Assembly (NCBI RefSeq): GCF_000332275.1
Contig: NZ_CM001776.1
Coordinates: 1,783,268 to 1,847,267, forward strand
From: Synechococcus sp. PCC 7336
Lineage (GTDB): Bacteria; Cyanobacteriota; Cyanobacteriia; Thermostichales; PCC-7336
Reading direction: 5' to 3'
Length of the DNA: 64,000 nucleotides
The position numbers and the translations under genes are program-made. Below the pieces are notes generated by a model. It did no database searches and had not been told where the DNA came from. It saw only the letters and a list, made by a program, of their open reading frames with translations. Below, one piece after another: positions 9,384 to 17,458 of the stretch; position 1 is the stretch's first letter; every line of letters starts with the position of its first letter.

Positions 9384-10396
9384 TGTAAAGCCAGCTCCAC
9401 CTCGTCTCGATATAGTTGAATTGATTCATTGACGATCTGATTTTCCGGCAATCCATTTTTGAGATTGGCAATGCTCCAATTCTCATTTTCTACTGAAATT
9501 ATTGGAATCGATAAAGAATCTTTCTTCTGAGCAATCAGGAATAGCTTTTTGATTACAAAGTAAGAGTGACTTACCATGAAAAATTGAATTCCACAATTCG
9601 CCAGTATAGCTACAATTTCGAGCAACCTTGAAATTGCCGCTGGATGTAGAGCTGATTCTGGCTCGTCAATAAAGATAGCTGAATTTGGGTCGAGGTAACG
9701 ATTCCCCAATAAGGTATCAAGAATTGCAATCTTTTTGACGCCCTCTGCTGTCAAACCAATAGGAAACTTTTGATTTCCTTTCTTGAACTGCCAATGTCTT
9801 GATTTTTCGTCATACTCAACCTTGCCGCCGAGCATTTTACTTAGGCTTTTTCTCGATTGAGCAAATTCCTTGTAATTCTTGCCGCCCTTTGGAGGTTGGC
9901 GCAGTGCTCGTGCTAGATCGAGATAGGTATCGTCGAATCCGAAGCTCTTGCTCAGTTCCCTCGATTCCAAAATGATGTGATGTAGAGAGAGTACTTCTTT
10001 TGTCGGGAGAAAAATCGAGTTGCTCTCTCGAGGCGAGACATGATTTTTCAAGGTCTGGATACTTTTGGTGGTATCTTTACCAAATTCGTAGAAAAACTCT
10101 CGACTATCAAAGCTGAGCTTGAAGGATAGAGGTTTATCTGCTCCCTTACTCACGAGATCGCCGATCTTTTCTGTCTCAAAAGTCCAATACAGCTTATCTG
10201 CGAGAATTTCGGCAGCATTGCGGGGTTCCTGGCCTCGTTTATACTCTTCTAAAGTTCGAATAGTGCTATAAAGAGCTTTAAGCAGGATGGTTTTACCTGT
10301 TCCATTCCCACCAATAATTAGATTGATATGCCCTAATTTTTCACACTTAAACTGAGGGATTGGCCCAAAGTTCTTAAGTTCAAAACTGTCGATCAT
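9380..10396 (-). CDS. AAA family ATPase (ABC/SMC-like, OLD-type without visible TOPRIM)
   Basis: This 338-residue ATPase begins IDSFELKNFGPI, typical of the AAA_15/AAA_21 group related to OLD and RecF. It has a Walker A motif GGNGTGKT (residues 29-36) and a late Walker B/D-loop block SAIFIDEPESALHP. A VSHSYF sequence follows as the switch histidine. It ends shortly after that, so there is no C-terminal TOPRIM nuclease as in OLD proteins; the nuclease-like role may instead be carried by the overlapping downstream gene. Such ATPase-effector pairs are common in phage defence modules, but that role is inferred. It is the first gene of a two-gene minus-strand operon. Confidence 0.85.
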   Translation of the reverse strand: MIDSFELKNFGPIPQFKCEKLGHINLIIGGNGTGKTILLKALYSTIRTLEEYKRGQEPRNAAEILADKLYWTFETEKIGDLVSKGADKPLSFKLSFDSREFFYEFGKDTTKSIQTLKNHVSPRESNSIFLPTKEVLSLHHIILESRELSKSFGFDDTYLDLARALRQPPKGGKNYKEFAQSRKSLSKMLGGKVEYDEKSRHWQFKKGNQKFPIGLTAEGVKKIAILDTLLGNRYLDPNSAIFIDEPESALHPAAISRLLEIVAILANCGIQFFMVSHSYFVIKKLFLIAQKKDSLSIPIISVENENWSIANLKNGLPENQIVNESIQLYRDEVELALQ

Positions 10397-10640
10397 CGAT
10401 TGTGTCCCTACTGTAGACAGAGGCAGGCAAACCTACCAGATGGCGGCTAGAAGCCCGATCTCGTTAAGTTTTCAGCCAAAACTAGGAGTTTGACATGAAA
10501 GCTCTCTCCCGTTTGTATGATGAGCTGTGTCGTCTATAGGGTCAATCCGGTGGCTTGCGTTTTTATCCAGACACCCAGATGAGCCAAAATAGATAGTGTT
10601 CTGTCGGTGGGTGCGAGCCCGCCGTTTCGGGAGATGTGCG

Positions 10641-12032
10641 ATGACAGCTCAGATAGCGGTAGCCCCCATTCAAGACCTCATCCGGCAGCAACGGACCTTG
10701 TTTGGCACGGGCCAAACCAAACCAGCAGAATTTCGGATCGCCCAGTTGCAAAAGCTGAAGCAGGCAATTGTCAGCTATCGAGATGCGATTGTGCAGGCAG
10801 TCAAAGAGGACTTGGGCCGCCCCCCCTTCGAAGCCTATTTTGAAATTGCCACCGTCAGCGAAATCAATCTGGCCCTCAAACAGCTCAAGTCTTGGCTGAA
10901 GCCTCGACGGGTGAGAACCTCGATCGACCAGTTTCCCTCCTCAGCCTGGGTGCAGCCAGAACCGCTGGGGGTAGCGCTGATTATCGGCCCCTGGAACTAT
11001 CCCTTTCAACTGATGATTTCGCCGCTGGTGGGGGCGATCGCAGCGGGCAACTGTGCCATTCTCAAACCCTCAGAACACGCCCCCAAAACCGCTGCAGTGG
11101 TGGCAGAGCTGATTCAGTCTGCGTTTGAGCCCAACTACATTGCGGTGGTGCAGGGGGGAGTGGAAGTGAGTCAGCGGTTACTGGCAGAGAAATACGATCG
11201 CATCTTTTTTACTGGCGGCACGGCGATCGGTCGCATTGTCATGCAAGCCGCTGCCAAGCATTTGACTCCAGTAACGTTGGAGTTAGGAGGCAAGAGCCCC
11301 TGCATTGTGGATACAGACATTCAGCTCGAACATACGGCGAGGCGAATTGCTTGGGGCAAATTCATTAATGCCGGACAAACTTGTATCGCTCCCGATTACC
11401 TATTGGTCGATCGCCGCATCAAAGGGGAACTGGTGGAGGCGATCGCCCAGTGCATTCGAGACTTCTACGGCGACAATCCGGCAGACAGTCCCGACTACGG
11501 TCGCATTGTCAACCAGCGGCATTTCTCTCGTTTGGCGGCATTTCTCGACAGTGGCGAGATTGCGATCGGCGGGCAAACCGATCCCGGCAGTCGCTATATT
11601 GCTCCAACAGTTTTAGATAATGTCAGTTGGGACAGTTCGGTGATGCAGGAAGAAATCTTCGGCCCGATCTTGCCGGTGCTGGACTACGGCGATCTGGATG
11701 AGGCGATCGCCCTCGTGAACGACCGACCGAAGCCGCTAGCCCTTTACTTTTTCTCGCAGGATCGGGACAAGCAAGCCAAGGTGTTGGAGTCTACGTCATC
11801 GGGTGGGGTGTGTATTAACGACACCGTTATGCATGTAGGAGTGGCGGGACTGCCGTTTGGTGGGGTGGGAGACAGCGGTATCGGCAGTTACCACGATAAA
11901 GCGAGCTTCGATACGTTCTCCCATTACAAAAGCGTGCTCAAAAAGGGCTTTTGGCTGGATCTCAAATGGCGATATGCCCCCTATACAGAAGCGGGGTTGA
12001 AGCAGATTAAGCGCATTGTGACGGGCAGTTAG
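10641..12032 (+). CDS. NAD(P)-dependent aldehyde dehydrogenase (ALDH3-like)
   Basis: This enzyme of about 463 residues oxidises aldehydes to carboxylates. Family signatures are VALIIGPWNYPFQL near the cofactor site, the catalytic Glu in TLELGGKSPCIV, the catalytic Cys in NAGQTCIAPDYLL and the EEIFGPILPV segment. The length, WNYPFQ motif and C-terminal hydrophobic tail resemble class 3 (fatty aldehyde) dehydrogenases; cyanobacterial members act on long-chain or apocarotenoid aldehydes. I start it at the ATG at 10641 (MTAQIAVAPIQ), because the 15 residues from the upstream in-frame ATG look random. It is a single-gene unit, convergent with the threonine aldolase gene. Confidence 0.9.
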   Translation: MTAQIAVAPIQDLIRQQRTLFGTGQTKPAEFRIAQLQKLKQAIVSYRDAIVQAVKEDLGRPPFEAYFEIATVSEINLALKQLKSWLKPRRVRTSIDQFPSSAWVQPEPLGVALIIGPWNYPFQLMISPLVGAIAAGNCAILKPSEHAPKTAAVVAELIQSAFEPNYIAVVQGGVEVSQRLLAEKYDRIFFTGGTAIGRIVMQAAAKHLTPVTLELGGKSPCIVDTDIQLEHTARRIAWGKFINAGQTCIAPDYLLVDRRIKGELVEAIAQCIRDFYGDNPADSPDYGRIVNQRHFSRLAAFLDSGEIAIGGQTDPGSRYIAPTVLDNVSWDSSVMQEEIFGPILPVLDYGDLDEAIALVNDRPKPLALYFFSQDRDKQAKVLESTSSGGVCINDTVMHVGVAGLPFGGVGDSGIGSYHDKASFDTFSHYKSVLKKGFWLDLKWRYAPYTEAGLKQIKRIVTGS

Positions 12033-12091
12033 TTCCTGCCGGAGCGATCGCCTCAGTTAACGGCCGAGCGAAGCTGCTAGCCCTATCCTTT

Positions 12092-13159
12092 TCAAGGGAT
12101 AACCTCTTCCGTTGCGGTTTTGAAGGCGCAGACTTCTGTCAATGCGTCCGCCACTTTATCTTTCACTTGCAAAATATGCTCGCGAGTCACCATCAAACTG
12201 GTGACGGCCCGGAGCGAGTGGCGATCGCGAGCAAAGAGCTTCACGCCGCGATCGCCCAAGGCTTGTGCCAACAACGGTGCGGGGACATCCAAACAGCGAA
12301 ACACCACGATATTGGTTTGCACTGTCGACAGATCCACCTCAATCCCGTCCACCTCGACCAATTGCCGCGCCAAGAGCTGAGCGTTTTCGCGATCTTCGCA
12401 CAGTCGATCGCGATGGTGTTGCAGGGCATACAGTGCTCCGGCCGCGATCGTGCCCGCCTGTCGCATGGCTCCCCCAAACATTTTGCGGAATCGTCTGGCT
12501 CGATCGATCGTCTCGGACGAGCCTGCCAGTGCCGACCCCACCGGAGCTCCCAATCCTTTGGAAAAACAGACGCTGACAGTATCGAACGGCTCGGCATAGT
12601 CAGTTGGCGTAATGCCAGTGGCCTCGCAGGCATTCCACAGTCGCGCGCCATCCATGTGTATGGCCAGCCCCCGCTGCTGGCAGACCTCGGCGATCGCCTG
12701 TATGGCCTCTAGCGGAAAAATTGTGCCCCCGCCGCGATTGTGGGTGTTTTCTATGCAAACCAATGTGGTTGGCGGATAGTGAGGGTTGCCCGATCTCAGC
12801 ACGTTGACCAAGTCGTCGGCAGCGAAGACCCCTTGCCGCCCCGATACCAACCGACACATTACTCCTGACAGAGCTGCCGGAGCGCCACTCTCGTAGTAGT
12901 AAATATGGGCTTCCGATTCCAGCACGATTTCATCTCCCGGCTGGGTGTGCAGTCGCACCGCCACCTGGTTGGTCATGGTGCCGGAGGGCATATAGACTGC
13001 CGCCTCTTTCCCCAACAGTTGGGCGACATCAGCTTCGAGTTCTTTGACGGTGGGATCGTCGCCGAGCACGTCATCGCCGACGGCGGCATTGGCGATCGCC
13101 AATCGCATTGCAGGGGTGGGCTGCGTAATGGTGTCGCTGCGGAGGTCAATAGTCGCCAT
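12092..13159 (-). CDS. Low-specificity L-threonine aldolase (PLP enzyme)
   Basis: This PLP-dependent enzyme of about 355 residues cleaves L-threonine or allo-threonine to glycine and acetaldehyde. It starts [16 protein letters not shown], a hallmark of the family, and carries the PLP-binding Lys in [26 protein letters not shown] supplies the cofactor-contacting Asp. The open frame runs to 13366, but the conserved N terminus fixes the start at the ATG at 13159. It is divergent from menF, with about 220 bp between the starts for both promoters. The enzyme is cytosolic and not obviously linked to its neighbours. Confidence 0.9.
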   Translation of the reverse strand: MATIDLRSDTITQPTPAMRLAIANAAVGDDVLGDDPTVKELEADVAQLLGKEAAVYMPSGTMTNQVAVRLHTQPGDEIVLESEAHIYYYESGAPAALSGVMCRLVSGRQGVFAADDLVNVLRSGNPHYPPTTLVCIENTHNRGGGTIFPLEAIQAIAEVCQQRGLAIHMDGARLWNACEATGITPTDYAEPFDTVSVCFSKGLGAPVGSALAGSSETIDRARRFRKMFGGAMRQAGTIAAGALYALQHHRDRLCEDRENAQLLARQLVEVDGIEVDLSTVQTNIVVFRCLDVPAPLLAQALGDRGVKLFARDRHSLRAVTSLMVTREHILQVKDKVADALTEVCAFKTATEEVIP

Positions 13160-13379
13160 AACTGGGGGAGTTGTGCTGGGATGGGTCAAGGCTATCTCAT
13201 CGCCATCAAAGTGAACCTGAGTTAAGACTCGCAGGTGACGGTCGCTCCACAAGGCACAATGTGTGTGCGAGCTGGGGTCTGTCGATCGCGGTCGCCGCTC
13301 AATCTCGGTCATACTGAGCTGAGTGGAACTGTCGGAATAACTGGCGCCACTGCCAAGTTTTTGCACCTGTTTCCTGTCG

Positions 13380-14798
13380 ATGCAAGTAACCCTGCCTTCC
13401 CACGTGCCAGTTCTCGATCGCCGATGGCTCCATCGGCTACTGGCTGAGTGCCAACAGCAGGCTCGCCAGACTCAACACTCCCAAATTGCCAGCATTGCTG
13501 TGCCGCTGCCCCACCTCGATCCCCTAGCAGTATTGGCGCAATTACACCACCCCGACAGCGTTCACTTTTATTGGGAGAGTCAACACCAACTTCAGGCGAT
13601 CGCCGCAGGGGGAGCTGTGGCGCAATATCGTGCTGGCCAGGGGAATCGGTTTGCCGAAGCCCGTCGCTTCATTCGCACCACCCTCGCCAATAGCCGCACG
13701 GAAGGATATCTGGATCTGCCTCGGGCGGGGATCCATTTTTTAGGGGGCTTTACCTTTTTTCCCGAAGCCGAAGCTGCGGGCCACTTTCCAGCAGCCACCC
13801 TGTTTGTGCCCCGCTGGATGGTGGCGCGCCATGCCGAGGGCTGTGTGGCAACCCTTTCGACATCAATCGACGAACAGAGTAATTTAGCTGCCGAGATTGC
13901 CGGTTTGGCAGCCTTAGAGCGATCGCTGCAAGGGCTGGCCGCAACCCAATGGCCGGAGTCTTATTCCATTCCAGCGCCGCTTCAACTGCAGCAAACCCCT
14001 TCCACGGATGAATTTCGGGCTGCGGTGACAGGGGCCCTAGAGGCGATCGCGACGGGCGAGCTGCGCAAAATCGTTCTCGCCCGAGCCGTCGATCTGATCG
14101 CCCTGCAACCATTGAATCCCTTTCAGTCTCTGGGCAATTTGCGCCAGTTGTATCCCAACTGTTACGTGTTTTCGTTAGGAAATGGCAGCGGCCAGCAGTT
14201 TATGGGGGCCAGCCCAGAAGCCCTGATGCACGTTCACCAACATCGCTTGGCCATTGACGCGATCGCCGGTTCTGCTGCCCGAGGAGCAACGCCAGAAACC
14301 GATCGCCATTTGGCTGACGCACTCCTCAACAGCAGCAAAGATCGCCTCGAACATCGCGTGGTAGTAGACGCGATTGTGCAGCAACTGGGCCAGCTCGGCA
14401 TCTCGGCAGCGGCGGCGGCCAGCCCCAGTCTGTTGCAACTACCCAATATTCAGCACCTCCACACCCGCATTTGCGCCCAACTGCCCGCCCAGTTACATCC
14501 CTTTAAGGTACTGGCTACCTTGCACCCCACCCCTGCTGTCGCGGGGGTGCCCCGCCCCCTAGCCTGCGATCGCATTCGCCAGTGGGAATCGTTCGAGCGG
14601 GGGCTGTATGCAGCTCCGCTGGGATGGATTGATGGGGCGGGTAATTGCGAGTTGGCGGTGGCAATTCGGTCGGCGCTGGTGGATGGCGATCGCGTGCGCC
14701 TGTGCGCGGGGGCCGGCATTGTGGCGGGGTCCGATCCCGAGCGCGAATGGGCGGAGGTGCAGTTGAAGCTGCAGGCACTCGTGCGGGCGTTGGTGTAG
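13380..14798 (+). CDS. menF: Isochorismate synthase MenF
   Basis: This 472-residue enzyme converts chorismate to isochorismate, the first committed step to phylloquinone (vitamin K1, the A1 quinone of photosystem I) and menaquinone. The C-terminal chorismate-binding domain shows TGELRKIVLARAVDL, FMGASPEALM, AGSAARGATPE, HRVVVDAI, LATLHPTPAVAGVPR and GWIDGAGNCELAVAIRSA, which together identify the isochorismate/anthranilate synthase family. The gene is followed almost directly by menD, so the two likely form an operon. The N terminus is less conserved; the start chosen is the first ATG of the frame. Confidence 0.9.
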   Translation: MQVTLPSHVPVLDRRWLHRLLAECQQQARQTQHSQIASIAVPLPHLDPLAVLAQLHHPDSVHFYWESQHQLQAIAAGGAVAQYRAGQGNRFAEARRFIRTTLANSRTEGYLDLPRAGIHFLGGFTFFPEAEAAGHFPAATLFVPRWMVARHAEGCVATLSTSIDEQSNLAAEIAGLAALERSLQGLAATQWPESYSIPAPLQLQQTPSTDEFRAAVTGALEAIATGELRKIVLARAVDLIALQPLNPFQSLGNLRQLYPNCYVFSLGNGSGQQFMGASPEALMHVHQHRLAIDAIAGSAARGATPETDRHLADALLNSSKDRLEHRVVVDAIVQQLGQLGISAAAAASPSLLQLPNIQHLHTRICAQLPAQLHPFKVLATLHPTPAVAGVPRPLACDRIRQWESFERGLYAAPLGWIDGAGNCELAVAIRSALVDGDRVRLCAGAGIVAGSDPEREWAEVQLKLQALVRALV

Positions 14799-14803
14799 GG
14801 GAG

Positions 14804-16555
14804 GTGGTAGATTTTCGCACGATGAATGCGGTATGGGCGTCGGTCGCGATCGAGACCCTACGGCGCTTGGGGTTGGAGGTGGCTGTCATTTCCCCCGGCT
14901 CGCGCTCGGCGCCGCTCGCGATCGCCCTAACGCAAGACTCTCGCATTGAAACGATTCCAGTGCTGGAGGAGCGCTCGGCGGCCTTTTTTGCCTTGGGCAT
15001 TGCCAAGCGGACCCATGTGCCTGTCGTGCTGGCGTGCAGTTCCGGTACCGCCGGAGCCCACTACTATCCCGCTCTGATTGAAGCCCGAGAAAGCTGCGTT
15101 CCCCTGCTCGTTTTCACTGCCGATCGCCCCCCCGAATTGCGAGATTGTCACTCCGGCCAAACCATCGATCAAAACGGCCTTTACGGCCGCTATCCCAACT
15201 GGCAAGCGGAACTGGCGACACCTTCGCTCGAACTGGGCCAACTGCGATACCTGCGCCAAACGATCGTGCAGGCGTGGCGGCGAGCTCTCCATCCCAGCCC
15301 CGGTCCCGTCCACCTCAACATCCCCTTCCGCGATCCGCTCGCCCCGATTCCCGACAACAGCGCTGCAAGTTTAGCAACCCAGTTTCCAGCCAACTTTTTC
15401 GATGGCATTGTCCCTTGGACCCCGCCTCGCCTGTCTGTGGCAGACAGTGCCGAATTGCCGATCGCCCGCTGGCGCAGTTGTACCCGAGGCGCCATCATTG
15501 CCGGTCCCGCCCAACCAGCCAGCCCCGAACGCTATTGCCGCGCGATCGCCCGTATTGCCCGAGCTCTCGGTTGGCCCGTGTTAGCCGAGGGTCTTTCCCC
15601 CCTGCGCAACTATGCCGATCTGGTTCCCAGCCTCGTCGCCCACTACGACACCATCCTGCGCAACCCTCAAGCCGCCACAGCTCTACGTCCCGAACTCGTG
15701 CTGCAATTGGGGCCGCTGCCCACCAGTAAGGAACTGCGCAATTGGCTGGCTGCATGCGATCCGATGAGCTGGCAAGTGGAGGGAGGCGATCGCAATCTCG
15801 ACCCCCTGCACAACCGCACGATTCCTCTGCCCATATCCGTGGAGCAGTTGAGTGAAGGGCTGTCTGAGGGGTTGCAGAAATCGTCGGATTATCTCGATCT
15901 TTGGTTGGAGGGCGATCGCCAGATCGGTGCCGCGATCGACCGAACCCTGCGATCGCTCGATCGCCTGTGCGAGAGTAAAGTGGCTTGGATGCTTGCCCAA
16001 ACTCTGCCCGCGCGCACGCCGCTATTTATTGCTAACAGTACCCCCGTCCGGGATGTGGAATGGTTTTGGCGACCGGGGCGATCGCGGGTACAGCCCTATG
16101 TCAATCGCGGTGCTAACGGTATCGACGGCACTCTTTCAACCGCTCTGGGCCTTGCCCACCGCCACCGCAGCAGCGTCTTACTGACAGGAGATTTAGCGCT
16201 TTTGCACGACACCAACGGATTGTTGAGTGCCAAGCGACTGGACGGTCACCTCACCATTGTGGTTGCGAACAACAATGGTGGAGGTATCTTTAACCTCTTG
16301 CCCATTGCCCAATTCGAGCCCCCCTTCGAAGACTATTTCGCGACTCCTCAAAACATCCCCCTCGATCGCCTCTGCCACACCTACGGCATCGAGCATCGGG
16401 GGATAGCCACTTGGGAGGAATTTAAACTGGCCCTCAAAACCTTACCCCAGACTGGCGTGCGCTTGCTGGAGTTGCAGACCAATCGCCAGTTGGATGCCGC
16501 TTGGCGACTGGAGCAGTTTCGGCGCTGGTCGGGGGAACTCGATTTAACCTTCTGA
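14804..16555 (+). CDS. menD: SEPHCHC synthase MenD (TPP enzyme)
   Basis: MenD is a thiamine-diphosphate enzyme that joins isochorismate and 2-oxoglutarate in the second step of phylloquinone synthesis. The frame begins VVDFRTMNAVWASVAIETL and continues into VISPGSRSAPLAIAL and SSGTAGAHYYPALIEA, typical of MenD. The TPP-binding region includes the GDLALLHD segment and VVANNNGGGIFNLLP. I chose a GTG at 14804, five bases after menF stops, because homologues start at this VDFR segment; an ATG at 14822 would be six codons shorter. Its last 12 bases overlap the convergent DCC gene. Confidence 0.9.
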   Translation: MVDFRTMNAVWASVAIETLRRLGLEVAVISPGSRSAPLAIALTQDSRIETIPVLEERSAAFFALGIAKRTHVPVVLACSSGTAGAHYYPALIEARESCVPLLVFTADRPPELRDCHSGQTIDQNGLYGRYPNWQAELATPSLELGQLRYLRQTIVQAWRRALHPSPGPVHLNIPFRDPLAPIPDNSAASLATQFPANFFDGIVPWTPPRLSVADSAELPIARWRSCTRGAIIAGPAQPASPERYCRAIARIARALGWPVLAEGLSPLRNYADLVPSLVAHYDTILRNPQAATALRPELVLQLGPLPTSKELRNWLAACDPMSWQVEGGDRNLDPLHNRTIPLPISVEQLSEGLSEGLQKSSDYLDLWLEGDRQIGAAIDRTLRSLDRLCESKVAWMLAQTLPARTPLFIANSTPVRDVEWFWRPGRSRVQPYVNRGANGIDGTLSTALGLAHRHRSSVLLTGDLALLHDTNGLLSAKRLDGHLTIVVANNNGGGIFNLLPIAQFEPPFEDYFATPQNIPLDRLCHTYGIEHRGIATWEEFKLALKTLPQTGVRLLELQTNRQLDAAWRLEQFRRWSGELDLTF

Positions 16556-16993
16556 GGCCGGTTCTGCCGGGGCAGTTTCGGGGAAAGGCTGACAACTGCC
16601 CGATTCGCAAGCTGGGTAGGGAGACCTATAAGTGGCCGATCGCCGACCGAACCAAGCATAGCGATTGTCTCGAATCTGCTCGTAGGCGCGATCGCCCATC
16701 CACTTCATTCCCGGCAAAGCTCGATAGGCGGCCACGAGGGGCGCACTTGCCGGAAACCGTCTGGCTAATTCTTCAGCCGCATCGCTACCCTGCCAGCGGC
16801 GATCGCGATGCTCGCCATCAATCACCAGCATCCCCATCTGGCAATCCCGCTCGCTCGCGCCAAACTCTGCTTCTAGTTGGGGATATTGCATCGGCACGTA
16901 GACAAATCTCTGTCCCCGATCCAATTGCTCCAACGCCTGCACCAGCGTGACGCAGAGATTGCAATTGCCGTCGTAAATCACGATATCGACCAT
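16544..16993 (-). CDS. Thiol-disulfide oxidoreductase DCC family protein (DUF393)
   Basis: This 149-residue protein begins VDIVIYDGNCNLCVTLVQAL. The YDGxCxxC pattern is the defining motif of the DCC (DUF393) family, thought to be thioredoxin-fold thiol-disulfide proteins. The remaining sequence, with GMLVIDGEHRDRRWQGSDAA and the LARRFPASAPLVAAYRALPG segment, also fits. Its substrate is unknown. The gene is convergent with menD and overlaps its end by 12 bp, so both stop codons lie within each other's coding sequence. Confidence 0.8.
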   Translation of the reverse strand: MVDIVIYDGNCNLCVTLVQALEQLDRGQRFVYVPMQYPQLEAEFGASERDCQMGMLVIDGEHRDRRWQGSDAAEELARRFPASAPLVAAYRALPGMKWMGDRAYEQIRDNRYAWFGRRSATYRSPYPACESGSCQPFPETAPAEPASEG

Positions 16994-17458
16994 TAGAGTC
17001 CCCCTTATCGGTTCGCTTGCTTGCTAACAACCTAGCTCGGGATGCGCGGCAAAGCTCGGGGTGTGAATTGCTGCACGGACGATGGGTACATTGGAGCGGG
17101 ACGCCGCTTGCGTTGCAATCGATCGACAAAGCGACCCAGTTTTTCACCCTCGCTCCTACTTCCATCAGTCACCCAATCGCTGGAAACCAGATCGTATTAT
17201 TTTTACGCTTTATTGAGGTTTTATATATCCCGAAGAGCTTGATACTTTTTTAATAAAGATAAAAATCATATCCAATAGAAATCATTTATTTAGATTTGTC
17301 TATCCTCTGTAGGACGGCAATCGAGTGATAAATTGTCTCTGTTATCAATTTCAAACCCTTCAAGTCAGGCTTCTCAGACTGTGCAACGCATGTTCCATAT
17401 GGATTTAAGCAACTGGAGTGAAATTGTGTGCCTTGCTTTAAAGGGAGGGCAAGTATAG
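16994..17458. other. Intergenic region upstream of the CHASE4 kinase gene
   Basis: These 465 bp hold no convincing gene. The stretch from about 17190 to 17300 is markedly AT-rich and probably contains promoter or regulatory DNA. A GGAGGG ribosome-binding sequence lies about 10 bases before the kinase ATG. No strong terminator or RNA gene was recognised. Confidence 0.5.
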
